Numbered from the stretch's first letter, positions 1 through 12,344 are shown. The stretch is 64,000 nt of DNA from Limnephilus marmoratus (GCA_917880885.1 OU862910.1:55047285-55111284); one strand, 5' to 3'. Program-made: numbers and translations. Notes: a model not told the origin generated them from the letters alone.

Positions 1-756
1 TAAAAAAAATTATGAATTATTTGTTAAAATTTTTCGAAACAACCCGTTCTAAGAATAATGAGAGAAACATGTTAAAAGGTTATTTTGTTTAGAGTCTATT
101 TTAAAATAACACGATATTAATGATAACGAATTAATAACATTAATTTAGGATAAAACAGCATAAGTTCTAACGCAAAAATATCCCAAGCCTGACCTCGTGT
201 TCTCAATAAATATCCTGACATCCAAGTTGAACTCATGCAGCAAAGGAAACAAACACACTGACTATTCTGAAATTCACGCCTGTCAAATGTGACAAACTCG
301 TTTAATTACGTTTATAACACATTCCTCAATGAACACAGTACTTAAATTCCAGATATCTGTTAATATTTATATTGCGTAAGGAAATTGTTAGCCTATTTAT
401 ACACACAATTGCATTTGGCGGAAGTGATTGTAAACCCCTACACATGTTATGCAAGTACTTTAACTCCGCCATTGTATACACGTTGTACACAAATTGTTCA
501 GATAATTATTAATAATACTCGTCAAATTGTTCTGCTTGTAAACAGAACGGAAAATCGGAGATAATCTCTCACGAGCGTTCAGGTTTCCCTAGTAGAGGTT
601 AACCTAAACGTTACGTTACGTTTACGTTAACTGAATTTAATAGACAATTTGCAGCGTAACTAATAAGTGATTAAACCACAGGATTCAACAAACCGATTAT
701 TGGTTGTATTAGTGGGCGATGTAGGATATAAAAGGGCAAATAATTAACCCCTCTTC
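1..756. other. AT-rich stretch, no gene seen
   Basis: No open frame, RNA gene or repeat copy shared with the rest of the window was recognised. A short run of ACGTT-like units lies near 600-630. Confidence 0.5.
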
Positions 757-1092
757 AATGGCCTCCATGAGCGAGGGGTGAGGCTCTCGACTAGCAATAT
801 AAGACTAAAAAATAATATAAGTTATATTTGCGGCACGTTCCAGAGTGGAAGATCCTCTTAATATCGCCTTGATGTAAGATCACCATTAAGAATAGAAACT
901 GTTGCTTAAAATGTTACTTTAGTCGTGTTTGGTGACCAGATCTGAATAGCCTGGAACTTTACCATATTCTCAATCTCCTTCCCCTCCCTTCACCTTCAGC
1001 CTCACAACATGCTCCAATTGGGAATGCCATAGTCTCACTGGCTCCAGACGGGAACAGCTGGGACTCTTGTCAGGTATTCACATTAAAAAATA
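757..1092 (+). repeat. SineA copy, head internally deleted
   Basis: The body from about 831 to 1081 matches the full-length SineA at 55031: a segment starting at the crushed GCGGCACGTTCCAGAGTGGA motif, then GACCAGATCTGAATAGCC, then CCAATTGGGAATGCCATAG, ending in TATTCAC and a short A-run. The tRNA-like head is reduced to a remnant at about 760-800 (CTCTCGACTAG). The copy is diverged and not expected to be active. Confidence 0.75.
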
Positions 1093-1474
1093 CATGTGTA
1101 ATATGGGTAGTAAATGCACCTTCAACCATTTCAAGCAACACCAATCTTTCGATTCAGGATCATTGTGGTCATATCTAAGGCGATCTGAGAGATTATATAT
1201 CATTATTTAAAATACAAATAAATAAAGTAGCAACTATCCAGACTAGGTATTTGCTGTAACTTTCGATTAAAATAATAGTTATTCAGGTTGGTTAGGTATT
1301 TTGGTCACAAATCCTAATTTAAGATTTGTAAGAAAAGGTAGCACAGCCTTTCCTCTTAATTCAAATATAAAAATAATGTGTTAATAACAAACTTCCTAAT
1401 GTATAATGTAGAATGGTACGTCCAGACCAAGTGAGATACACAGACAAAAACCATTGAGTGAGATACACAGACAA

Positions 1475-1738
1475 TATCCAGCTGCTCCCGTCTGGAGCCA
1501 GTGAGACCATGGCATCCCCAATTGGGTATGTTGTGAGGCTGAGGGTAGTGATTAGGGGAAGGAGATGGGGAAGAGGAAGGAAAGAAAGGAACTTAGCTCT
1601 TCAGATCTGGTCACCAAACACGGTTAACGCCATTTCAAGCAACTTTTCAATTCTGAATGGTGATATTACACCTGGATGATAGTAAGAGTACCTTCCACTC
1701 TGCATTGCCAGGGTGGAGCTCTACCAACTGAGCTCATG
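1475..1738 (-). repeat. SineA body fused to a tRNA-like A-box half
   Basis: On the minus strand a tRNA-like sequence with the A-box-like TGAGCTCAGTTGGTAGAGC (around 1717-1735) runs into the SineA body, and the B box is missing. The usual SineA head seen at 55031 is replaced by this different tRNA-like half, so the element is chimeric. It lies in the first unit of the tandem duplication. Confidence 0.7.
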
Positions 1739-2547
1739 TGTCCCTATCCTATTTGGACATATTTAATTGTTTGATACTTCGACTAAGAACTACCAGCATT
1801 ATAAAAATAAATATTCTTCCTAGACTTGCGGAAAAAGTCAATAGACGTCGCATATTAAAAATAAAAATGAATAAAAAAAATTATCCAAGACACTATCCAC
1901 GTAAATAGCATTTAGTTCAGGTTTAAATCTTGCAATCGTACATAAAGATAGCAGCCAATAAATAATATATGCGTTAAGGAAATGAAGAAAACCATTCAGC
2001 TTGTTTTTGATGGTTGTTTTTATTAGACAGATTTATGTGGGGTTACCAATTGGATTCAATGCAGTTCAGAATTTATTTAGATAAACATTATAATTCACGA
2101 TTTATGAACGTTTTTATCTGACACATTTATTTATTGTTATTAACTGAACCTTAAATATACCTTAATAAGTCTAAATGTTTCAGATCCAACCATCCAACCT
2201 GCTGTGTGGTGCAAATTGGGTTCGATTTAGAGGGCACTGTCAAGTTTATTGCCAAATTTTGCTAAAAGGTGGGTTATTTTAACATAATTGTGGGTTTTCA
2301 GACTACCCTTCTCACTTTATTAGGTACCTTCTTTACATTTGTTATCAACACATAAATATTCACATAGACAAAAAAAATAGTTTATATTCTATATGAAGAT
2401 ATTTTTAAGTGCACAAGTTACATTAACGTACAGGCTAGTTATTGACAGTCGTAATACAAATAATATAAAATTATGTTTAAAAACATTAAGCTCGTTATAT
2501 AGGTTAAAAAAACAATAGATTAAAAGAATATATATTGATACAAATTA

Positions 2548-2606
2548 AATGGTTCAGTGGCTGAGTGGGCATCGCGTTAGGGACTCGAACCCAGGACCTA
2601 CAGCTT
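2548..2606. pseudogene. tRNA-like fragment with inverted halves
   Basis: The plus strand carries an A-box-like GGTTCAGTGGCTGAGTGGGC. It is followed by TCGAACCCAGGACC, which is the reverse complement of a B-box half (GGTTCGA). The two halves therefore face opposite ways and cannot form a normal tRNA. The same fragment recurs 1155 bp later at 3703-3761, and a related A-box half lies at 38019. Confidence 0.45.
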
Positions 2607-2629
2607 TATTCATTTCTTTTTTATATGAA

Positions 2630-2893
2630 TATCCAGCTGCTCCCGTCTGGAGCCAGTGAGACCATGGCATCCCCAATTGGGTATGTTGTGAGGCTGAGGG
2701 TAGTGATTAGGGGAAGGAGATGGGGAAGAGGAAGGAAAGAAAGGAACTTAGCTCTTCAGATCTGGTCACCAAACACGGTTAACGCCATTTCAAGCAACTT
2801 TTCAATTCTGAATGGTGATATTACACCTGGATGATAGTAAGAGTACCTTCCACTCTGCATTGCCAGGGTGGAGCTCTACCAACTGAGCTCATG
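2630..2893 (-). repeat. SineA/tRNA-like chimera, second tandem unit
   Basis: Identical by eye to the copy at 1475-1738, offset by 1155 bp. It is preceded by TTTATATGAAT, which is the duplication junction. Confidence 0.7.
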
Positions 2894-3784
2894 TGTCCCT
2901 ATCCTATTTGGACATATTTAATTGTTTGATACTTCGACTAAGAACTACCAGCATTATAAAAATAAATATTCTTCCTAGACTTGCGGAAAAAGTCAATAGA
3001 CGTCGCATATTAAAAATAAAAATGAATAAAAAAAATTATCCAAGACACTATCCACGTAAATAGCATTTAGTTCAGGTTTAAATCTTGCAATCGTACATAA
3101 AGATAGCAGCCAATAAATAATATATGCGTTAAGGAAATGAAGAAAACCATTCAGCTTGTTTTTGATGGTTGTTTTTATTAGACAGATTTATGTGGGGTTA
3201 CCAATTGGATTCAATGCAGTTCAGAATTTATTTAGATAAACATTATAATTCACGATTTATGAACGTTTTTATCTGACACATTTATTTATTGTTATTAACT
3301 GAACCTTAAATATACCTTAATAAGTCTAAATGTTTCAGATCCAACCATCCAACCTGCTGTGTGGTGCAAATTGGGTTCGATTTAGAGGGCACTGTCAAGT
3401 TTATTGCCAAATTTTGCTAAAAGGTGGGTTATTTTAACATAATTGTGGGTTTTCAGACTACCCTTCTCACTTTATTAGGTACCTTCTTTACATTTGTTAT
3501 CAACACATAAATATTCACATAGACAAAAAAAATAGTTTATATTCTATATGAAGATATTTTTAAGTGCACAAGTTACATTAACGTACAGGCTAGTTATTGA
3601 CAGTCGTAATACAAATAATATAAAATTATGTTTAAAAACATTAAGCTCGTTATATAGGTTAAAAAAACAATAGATTAAAAGAATATATATTGATACAAAT
3701 TAAATGGTTCAGTGGCTGAGTGGGCATCGCGTTAGGGACTCGAACCCAGGACCTACAGCTTTATTCATTTCTTTTTTATATGAA

Positions 3785-4320
3785 TATCCAGCTGCTCCCG
3801 TCTGGAGCCAGTGAGACCATGGCATCCCCAATTGGGTATGTTGTGAGGCTGAGGGTAGTGATTAGGGGAAGGAGATGGGGAAGAGGAAGGAAAGAAAGGA
3901 ACTTAGCTCTTCAGATCTGGTCACCAAACACGGTTAACGCCATTTCAAGCAACTTTTCAATTCTGAATGGTGATATTACACCTGGACGATACTGAGAGTA
4001 CCTTTCATTCTGACTTGCCAGGGCGGAGCTCTACCAATTGAGCTAATGTGTCTCTATCCGATTTGGTGATATTTAATTGTTTGATACTTCGACTAATAAC
4101 TACCAGCATTATAAAAATAAATATTCTTCCTAGACTTGCGGAAAAAGTCAATAGATGTCGCATATTAATAATAAAAATGGATAATTTTTTTTATCCAAGA
4201 CACTATCAATGTAAATAGCATATAGTTCAGGTTTGGATCTTGAAATCATACATAAAGATAGCAGCCAATAGATAATATAAGTGTTAAGAAAATGAAGATA
4301 ACCATTCAGCTATTCTGTTT
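3785..4320 (-). repeat. Third, partly diverged copy of the tandem unit start
   Basis: From 3785 to about 3985 this matches the other two units exactly. From about 3986 it remains alignable but clearly diverged, for example GACGATACTGAGAG against GATGATAGTAAGAG, and the match ends near 4310. On the minus strand the tRNA-like A box reads TTAGCTCAATTGGTAGAGC. The sharp change from identity to divergence marks a crossover point: an older copy was the partner in the exchange that made the duplication. Confidence 0.8.
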
Positions 4321-4329
4321 AAGAATATT

Positions 4330-4617
4330 TTTTAAATGTATTGTTGAAACTCGAACAAAGCCTGGTAGCAACTACTACCTGGTAAGACTAACATAATGGC
4401 TTGTTTGCTGTGTAAAAATACCAGGACGAATCAAATTCTATGTCTAAAACAATTCTCTACGCAATTCGTGTTTTCGTAAACTTGTAAAATAAACAGCAAT
4501 GAAATAATCAACGTGTTTGCATTCCTAAAACATTGGCGGTTCCGAGCGTGACTGCAGATGCCGGAAGAATTTCCTCGCCTGTTACCACAAAAGATTGGTT
4601 GCTACGAAATAACCTCA
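4330..4617. other. Unique-looking sequence
   Basis: Nothing recognised; no supported open frame and no match to the window's repeats. Confidence 0.4.
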
Positions 4618-5490
4618 ACGGTGGCCAATGGCTAACAAACAACGTATAAAAAATATTTGTATTAAAGTCACCATCGTGAGTGTTACTGAATAGGCGCTTT
4701 TATATTTATCGTGACGATTTATGGTTACGATACCGTGACGGCATAAAAAAGGCGATTATAAACATGCGTTCCTTATCACAATAATGCTTCAGCTCTTTCA
4801 GAAGATGAGATACACAATGTACGTAGGTCTGTTTCCTTCAAAGGAAAAAAGTAATCATATTTTTGCATCTCTCACACCGCACAGTCTGCACGTCTCCGTA
4901 GACCACTATAATACTACTTGCCGAGGACGATAATTTTAAAAGTATGGAATATAGTTATAGTTACAAGGATAATATTGAAGAGTGAGTGAATTCAAAAAAT
5001 TCAAAATCTTTGCTGATGGTTTTGTTTTTGTTCTTAAACATATAATGTAGCAGTTCTTTCTTACACGCTAAATAACAACAGTCAAAATGTGAAGATATGT
5101 CTGCTTCCCCCCAAAGGAAACCAACAATCATTATCATACATCTCCTTCACACTTATAAAGAACATGAAACACAATTCCCGTCGCCGTAGCCGAGCCGTAA
5201 TAAGATATGTCTGTTTTCTCCAAAAGAAAAAAAGTAGTACTTTGAAAGAAACAGACACACTTATTTTGTGTATCTCATCTTTTGTCTCACCATTATTTAA
5301 TGTATAAGAAAGAGCGCAGCATTATAACGATAAGGAACGTATGTTTTTTGCCCTTTTTTGCCGTCCCGATAACGCAACCGTGAATCGTCATGGTAATAAT
5401 AACAGCGTCTATGTCTATCGACTAACAACCAACAAGTAAAAAAAATATTTGAATTATAAGTCACCATCGTGAGTATTACTGAATGGTCAA
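4618..5490. repeat. Palindromic repeat patchwork
   Basis: The stretch at about 4700-4815 recurs as an inverted copy at about 5265-5400, sharing GTGTATCTCATCTT, GATAAGGAACG and AATCGTCA. The sequence around CACCATCGTGAGT (4669) recurs in direct orientation at 5463. A third motif, GTCTGTTTCC followed by AAAGGAAA, occurs directly at about 4827, 5093 and 5206. This fits a decayed foldback element or nested MITEs. The short open frames within it are not convincing genes. Confidence 0.6.
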
Positions 5491-5649
5491 GCCAGAGTTT
5501 GATACGCGTGACCCATGAAATAAAAGTTACTATTTTGTATAGAGATAATCCACTTTTGTGTAGATTTGCCAACTATTTTATCTTTAATTATTTATGGAAT
5601 GAAAGTACGCCTTTGAAGAGTGAAAAAACTATCTTAAAAACATGACAAA

Positions 5650-6440
5650 TACCTTTTTTGGCAAATAATCTTTTTTCATGTTATTGCAATAATGTTGTAA
5701 TGAAATGATGAATGTTTGAAAACTGTAAAAACGCGTTTTATTTTTCACGGGTAATTTGTATGCGATTATGCTTTGACAGTTTAAAAAATTATTCGAGGCG
5801 GTTTTAGTCAATGTCAGTTGTTGTTGCAAAATTTAATTCAAATGCCTTGTAATACTTGCATAGATTTATAATTGCAAAAAAAGTGTATGCAATCAAAATT
5901 CTTGAAACGGGTGTTTGATAAGGCATTTTCATTTTCACGCGTAATTTTTTTTTTGTTTCTATTAATCATTGATTAGAAAAAGTCAGACGGTTTTAGCAAA
6001 TGTTGATTATTGCAAAATTTCAATTAATATATATTTTTTTAAATTTAATTGTTTTTTATTGTAGAAAAGTATTGAAATGAGACGTTTGAAACTGAACAAC
6101 GCATTTTCACGGGTAATTTATACATGCTTATTGCATATTTCCCATTTACAGAGAAACAAGTTTTAATAAAAGTAAATTATTGCAAAAATTTAATCAAAAA
6201 TCTTGCAAGAATTATAATTGAAGAAACAATCTGAAATTAATGTACTCAACGAATGTTTGAAAACTGGAAAACGAATTTTCACGGGTAATTAACACGTGTC
6301 CATTCGACATTGATAAGGAAAAAATACAAAACAACATTTTAGCCAATATCGATTATCGCAAAATTTGAATCAAAAATCAATTAATAATAAAAGTTTATAA
6401 TTGCTAAAACAGCGTGAAATAAATTCTAAAGTTTACAAAT
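5650..6440. repeat. Diverged tandem array, period about 172-190 bp
   Basis: The motif TTTTCACGGGTAATT occurs at 5742, 5932 (one change), 6104 and 6276, spaced 190, 172 and 172 bp. Around it each unit keeps ATGTTTGAAAACTG upstream and GTTTTA, ATTATTGCAAAATTTAAT and TTATAATTG downstream. About four satellite-like monomers are visible, each well diverged from the others. Confidence 0.75.
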
Positions 6441-7051
6441 TAAATATCAAAGATATTTTATTACCACGAGACCGTGCATTAATTTACAAAGATTACCAGT
6501 TTTTCTTGAGAAATCAACACTTTTTGCAGTAGGACAGTGTGCGGCTGATTTTGCGGGCTTTATTGACTGCATTTTCGATGTGCATTGTTACGGCGCAATG
6601 CACCCGCCAAGCCATTACGCATACATGATCCAAATACAACATTCTCAATACAATTTCCTGCAAAATCCAGTCCAGATGCTGATCTGTTCACGTAACTCCG
6701 CACATTGTTAGCGGCGCTCGATTTAAGTCAAATAGTGTTACGTATTACAATATAACAGTCCCTTCACCGGTCATTGCAATATATTATGTGTATATAGGAG
6801 TATAGGAGCATGTCCAGTCCATATCCTGCCGATAACGTCAAAGGTACTGTAATTGTTACTTCAGACTTGAGAACATAATAATAGTGTGTGCGATATACTC
6901 CGTAATACACCTATTCGAATAATTATTATTATATAATACAGTTTACTTATACCAAAGTACATCACCTACATCAGTAGGTACGTAATTATGCTGCTTAAAA
7001 TATATGAAAATTGTGTATTACCTATATTTTTTTTAATATATATTTTTCTTC
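6441..7051. other. No feature seen
   Basis: Mixed-composition sequence with no supported gene or repeat. Confidence 0.4.
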
Positions 7052-7350
7052 GCTTGGTGGCCTTGACTATGCCCACCAGCTGATTAGCGGGCCGGATTGG
7101 AATAGACTGGTTAAAGGAGAAAATTTGACCTCTCCAGTAGAACTCTCTTGCACCGCAGTGGGATGGATACGGCCGTTACTCCTGGCTCCTGGACACACCG
7201 ACCTCCAGATTTCTACCCACCCCTCATACCTTTTCCTTCCAAGTACATGGCTTCCTTTCATAACACCCTCCACACAACGTCCCACAATATGTCATAAGCC
7301 CTGATGGGAATTATTATCCTCCTGTGTGGAGATAATGTAACGTAAAAAAA
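7052..7350 (+). repeat. RepB copy, 5' truncated
   Basis: It matches the 3' two thirds of RepB: CGGGCCGGATTGGAATAGAC, then ACCTCTCCAG, GACACACCGACC, and the 3' end CTGTGTGGAGATAATGTAA followed by an A-run. RepB is a repeat of about 470 bp found many times here and ending in oligo-A, so probably a retroposon. The short open frames across it on both strands are chance. Confidence 0.75.
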
Positions 7351-7623
7351 TCGTGCATTGATGGAACTTATTGTAATGAGACAAACTGAACATATTTGCG
7401 TTTTTCACACCTACTTCAACAACATACAAACTAGTTTTACACCTGTAAAAGTCACCGAAGTCATATTACTGGGGAAAATATATACTTTTCTATACATGTA
7501 TTCATTTTAATTCAACATAAAATACATATGTTTTCCTCGTAACCCCGACACCATTTGTTTTTCATGAAAAATATATGTTTCCACGAAGGATGTTTGGGAT
7601 CCTAACGAGTTGATTAACTTTAT

Positions 7624-8118
7624 CCCTCAGGCTAATAATTTGTACGCTTTTCGGAACAACTCACATAGGTCACATGAAAATCGTTTTGTCTCCAAAACTA
7701 TCATGGTTAGAAACATGATCTAAAGGCGTTAGAAAGGAAAAACACAACACTTTATGTTCACCTTTATGAAACCAAAGTTTCCGACCGCAATATGAAAAAA
7801 AATGTAAATTTGTAAATTTTTTATTGATTATTTTTTCACGAAGCGATAACGTTTATAATACATTTGCCTAATAAAATATGTGTTCGTTTTTATTTTTCAT
7901 AGCAATTTTAGTTGGAAAAAAGTAAGGTGAGTCATTTTTAAAACTTTTTTATGTATGCATTAAAAATATGTTTATTTCGAATTATAAGATTCGAAAGCGT
8001 ATTTCATCACCTTTCAAAACGGTTTTTAGTTTTTGGGTGTATTCATAAATTTTCCATATATTTGGATTTTATTGCAACGCGGAGATATTCCGACGAAATA
8101 GGTCTGAAACCTGAGGGG
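7624..8118 (+). mobile_element. MiteC copy: piggyBac-like MITE
   Basis: The ends are CCCTCAGGC and, in inverted form, CCTGAGGGG. The flanks (TTTA/CTAA) look like decayed TTAA. The interior aligns with the copies at 17.4 kb (minus), 38.8 kb (minus) and 59.2 kb (plus), sharing GTTAGAAA, TAAGGTGAGTC, GATTCGAAAGCG and a TTTTTAGTTTT stretch. TTAA targets and CCC-starting inverted ends are typical of piggyBac elements. There is no transposase frame, so it is non-autonomous. Confidence 0.75.
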
Positions 8119-8133
8119 CTAAGTACACATTAA

Positions 8134-8816
8134 GAGGGCATTACCAGAGAAAACCAGAAATATGTCATTTTCAAATCAGATTTTAGACGTATTGACTCTT
8201 TTCCACAAAAAATTATAAACGGATTTCGAAAGATTGTTATTTTATCTAGCATTCGCAAGTAAAGAATTTTGAGATTTTTTAAAATTTTTTAGTATAATAA
8301 GGTTATTCCATAGGTCGTTGGCAGATTTGTTAAATTTTCAAAAAAGATTTTGTATTATACCACACCCATTTCAAATAATATAATCATGCAGTAAAATAAA
8401 TCAATACATTATCTAGCAAACGCATGTTTTAGAATTTTAATTTTAGTTTCAATAAAATCATAAAAAAATATGTACGTACATGTGTTTCTTGACGAAAATT
8501 GGTCCATTTGTGTATTTATTTGCGCACTTACAAACTCATATATTACAGATTCATTTAACATTCTTATTAAATTTAGACATTATTGAAAAATGATAAATAC
8601 TTATAATCAAAAAATAACTACAAAAAGTACATTATTTTAATAGTTTTATCATCACGCCTTTCAGCATTTTTGGATGAAGGTATAAATTAAAGCTAATTTG
8701 AATTGAAATAAATTCGATGTTGACTTATAATTTTAAAAAGCTGGTACGGATAATAATTAATCTTTCTCGTTCGCTGGCGAAATGTGGATTTTCGTTCGCT
8801 GGCTGGTTAAACGCTC
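8134..8816 (+). mobile_element. MiteD copy 1: TTAA-flanked MITE
   Basis: The element lies between TTAA at 8130-8133 and TTAA at 8817-8820. Its ends are imperfect inverted repeats: GAGGGCATTACCAG against the reverse complement GAGCGTTTAACCAG. A closely similar copy lies at 32103-32815, and its empty target is preserved at 24.8 kb. It contains no coding capacity. The TTAA target suggests piggyBac-type mobilisation, but the inverted ends differ from MiteC. Confidence 0.85.
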
Positions 8817-8820
8817 TTAA

Positions 8821-10640
8821 CCACGTAACTTTACAGGCAATAATTTATGTTTTTTTTCTTGTTCATGTTCTGTGAAAAGCATTATCCTGTAGCGCAGTAC
8901 TCTGTAAGCCATTTTGAACGATTCAACAATGCAGAAGAATTTTCCTGCATCCCAAGAGGCAGGGTTTTGTTGTGGAGGGGTACATGCGTACATGAACTGT
9001 ATTTTCAATTTAAAGCAAACCTACCCACCTAATGACTACTTACCTAGCTCTTAAAGAAAACATAAATTAAAATCATTTAGAATCTAAAAGCCATTTTATG
9101 TTCACTGGTTACCACGGTGCCGTTTATTACAAAGAAAATAATGTGAACATTTGAATTGTGAGGATTGAACGCTCAGTGATTTTTAGTTATTTGATGTTAT
9201 CAGAATCACAAGAATACATTAATTGGATGGTTGTTTTCTACAAAAACCATTTCAATATTTTATTATTCAAATTATGTACTAACGATGATCGATAACGCGC
9301 GTTTCATACAAGCAAGTTTGCTACTGTGACTGTAATATCCGTTGAAAGTAATGTCGATTAAGTCGATCAATTAAATCACAAGTGTTCTCAATTCAAATGA
9401 TTTACAAATGACAACATAAATGAAATATCATTATCTTAAACACCTGTTTTGTGCCTATCTGTCATATTTACAAGTGACATAATTTTATATCTACAAGCTG
9501 TGAACGTTGGGAGTTTCAGTAAGAAAATTACTTCGAGTTTCTTTTGCCATACATTCCATTAGGAGGAGTACGAGTAATTAGTAATAGTTTTTGTGCTTCA
9601 TTAGTAGAACTACATTTAATTTTTAAAAATCCAATTTTAATTTTATTTAAAAAAAAATTTATTAGCAGATAATTTTTTGATTCATGCAGATAGGTACATA
9701 CATAATAACATAAAATATAAGAGAGTAACAAAAAAAGATCCCACAAAGGCGAAGCCTGAGCGTGGGTATTATATTATGTGGATATTAAGTGGAATTAAAT
9801 TTAATAATGTTAGTGTTAAGTTCTACAAGTATTTTAGTTATTATTTTGGTGACAGTTGTTTCGTCTTACAAGGCCATTTTCGAACCGTGGTTTTTATTTT
9901 TTAATTAAATTTATAAAATATTCATTCGAGTGTTAAAACATAATACAATAGACCCTACAAATCAACCCTAACAAATAACGAAAATGCTTTTGGCCGTGAA
10001 AATCTTAAAACATATCTAACTATGATCTTATGCTAAATCTCCGCTCCTACATCCATTATAATTTTACCACATGTTATAAAGTAAAATGCGTATTGGTTTA
10101 ATCGTAATGTTATTCCTACTTCCATCTAAAACATGTGTTCTTTCAAAATTTAACTAACAATGTAAAAAAAAAATCAGAATATCATAAACATAATAACATT
10201 GAGACAATATACATGGCAATAATAATATGGGTTGTTACAATTAATTTACTTATCAGTCTTGTCACTAAGGTATTCCTCAGACTAACCAGTAATCTATAAA
10301 CTCAAGAGTCTACTGCTAATAGCCAAATAATTAGAAATCCAATCGTCGAAGACGACAAGGCAACAAATATGGAAAAACCAGATAAATTGAATAAAATCCT
10401 TGTCATCTACCGCCCTTCCTCTCACCCATATGTTATTTATATATATAAACAGACGATTAAGAAATATTTGTGCCAGTCTGAAGACGGCTTTAACAGGCTG
10501 AAACCGGTTACGGTAAAAAATAAATTAAGTGGTAATAAGTTTTATATGTGTTTCATTACATTATTAAAACGTACAACAGGTTTCAGAAAATAGTGGGTGC
10601 TGAGTTTAGGTCAATAAATCTAGTCTGTTTAAAATGTCAA
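8821..10640. other. AT-rich stretch without recognised features
   Basis: Several short open frames are present on both strands, but none shows a known motif or splice context. A short GC-richer patch lies around 8940-9000. Confidence 0.4.
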
Positions 10641-10644
10641 CATT

Positions 10645-10845
10645 GTTCTCAACTATCCGAAGCCGGTGGAATTATGGCATCCCCAATTGGGACGTGTTGG
10701 GTAATTAAAGGGAGTGGAAAGGGAAGGAGGTGGGGAAGAGGAAGGTGGGAGTTATCGGGCTGTTCAGGTTTGGTCGCTAAACACGGTTATTGCTATTTTA
10801 AGCAACATTTTGACACCAAACTTTCACCAGGGCGATACCTACTGG
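10645..10845 (-). repeat. SineA fragment
   Basis: On the plus strand it reads ATGGCATCCCCAATTGGG, then GGGAAGGAGGTGGGGAAGAG, then CACGGTTATTGC and TTCACCAGGGCGATAC. These are landmarks of the antisense SineA body. The tRNA head and 3' tail are missing. Confidence 0.7.
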
Positions 10846-11040
10846 GTATATGTGACACCCTGTTCCTGTTGGAAAAGATTAAGTTAAAACATTAGCATTT
10901 AAATTGAACAGTTTAAAACACAATTAATCGATGTTGACAAAAATCGCAAAAACACTAGGTACTGACCACTTTCAAAGACGGCTAAAAAAATTGATTTCGA
11001 TAAAATCCTTTTTAAAATATTATAATTTCTACCGGAAAAA

Positions 11041-11340
11041 ACGCCTTCCAAATCTCCAGGGTTGGATTCCCAGTTGCGACCGTTACCTTTTGAAGTGAAA
11101 CTTCTAAAAGCACCGCTGTGATTTGGATTTTGGATGAAACGAAAATGACGATTACTGCACCTGCGAAGCATCAACTGCGCTCATCGGCCGCTTTGATAAT
11201 GATGTCACTTTTAAAGGCACCTATTGGTTGAGATATGAAACGGAAATTACGCGAGGTCTGCGCTCATTGGTCGCTTTGATTATGACCTTACTTTTCAAGT
11301 ATTGGTTGAGATTGTTTTGGTAAAATTTCACTTCTACCGC
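11041..11340 (+). repeat. tRNA-like T arm joined to RepG
   Basis: GGGTTGGATTCCCAGTTGCG at about 11060 resembles a tRNA T arm plus acceptor strand, with the same GTTGCGACC end as the tRNA-like sequence at 16329. It is followed by GAAGTGAAACTTC and the RepG body. RepG contains a near-duplicate inside itself, around TGCGCTCATCGGCCGCTTTG (about 11174) and TGCGCTCATTGGTCGCTTTG (about 11260), and ends with TTTCACTTC, an inverted match to its start. A related RepG lies at 44.8-45.0 kb on the minus strand. Confidence 0.55.
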
Positions 11341-11344
11341 GTGT

Positions 11345-12340
11345 AAACTGCAATCGATTTTTTTTATTTTTGTTCTGTTTCATGTTTCGTATATATTTAT
11401 TAGAATTATCTTCTACTTCAATGATACATTTGAATGATGGGAACAGCTTTCAAAGTTATTAAAAAATAGTTATTACAATAAAATTGTTATAATTTTGTTA
11501 ATTACATGTTTTATTTACATTATCGCGATGAAGAAAATTTAATAATCCTTTCAAATTCATCAATCTTGTATTTATCAATAAATTTCACGCATCGTCAAAC
11601 TTGTTTACCATTTCGTCAAATGTTTTTTTAAAAGCCAGGCACCTCATTTTTCGCTGCGGATTTCGGTCACTCGATTTCGTACGAGTTTACAACCAGTTTG
11701 GCAATTAATTTACCTTACATAACCTAAAAGGCTGCATACATTGCTCGCCGCGGGGCCCGTGCTAGTGGCTTACTCGGACCCCTATCATATTATGTGTTAC
11801 ACCACTGCATAATATTATGTAAAAATCCATTTACGGTTTCATGACCATTTGATATATGTGTACGTTATTTGGCGTTTATGGGCAGTTTTGGAGTCATAAG
11901 GCACGTTTTTACGTGAGTATTATTGTTAAAATAATGATACGGCTAATTTGAAAACGACCGAATTCGTGCAATGAATGTTTTTTTTTTAAATTTATTATAT
12001 TTGATTCTTACGGTTGATGATTGAACAAAACCATATTAGTCCCAATGGCAGATCGTCCTAGTGTCTTTGGTTTTTCGTTTTCATACAAGACGTGTGAGAA
12101 AAAGAGGAAGATTATCGATGACCTGTGTTGAATTTATTGTAGGTACCTACTCGGCTGATCCTAAGATGGTGTTAACGGTTGGAAAGGATTTTATATCAGT
12201 AGATGTGTTTCTGTCATGGTTTGTAAATGGCTTTAGCCGTATTTTTTGAATCTGTAGAATGACTTGGAATCTGTAGAAAAAAATAAATAGAAGTCTGTAT
12301 CTATTTATTTATTTAAGCCAAAACAATTAGCAATAGGTAC
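11345..12340. other. No feature seen
   Basis: AT-rich, with a small GC-rich patch near 11740-11790. No supported gene. Confidence 0.4.
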
Positions 12341-12344
12341 GTAT

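Larger units (their letters stand above)
1475..3784 (+). repeat. Exact 1155-bp tandem duplication (two units)
   Basis: The unit starting near 1475 recurs at 2630, and the start of a third recurs at 3785. The same GCTGCTCCCG motif sits at 1481, 2636 and 3791, which is 1155 bp apart both times. By eye the first two units read identically over their whole length, including A-runs. Each unit holds an antisense SineA body joined to a tRNA-like A-box half, about 330 bp of a repeat also seen at 26.5 kb, and a long AT-rich segment. The identity implies a very recent event, or duplication during assembly. Confidence 0.9.

Noticed and set aside
590..640. Telomere-like repeats
   Set aside because: The ACGTTA-type run here and the GGTTAGGTTAGG bits in FoldE are too short and irregular to be telomeric.
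1458..3995. Arg-rich open frames of 73-91 codons in the tandem units
   Set aside because: They are the antisense strand of the SineA body and recur wherever that body occurs; repeat sequence, not genes.
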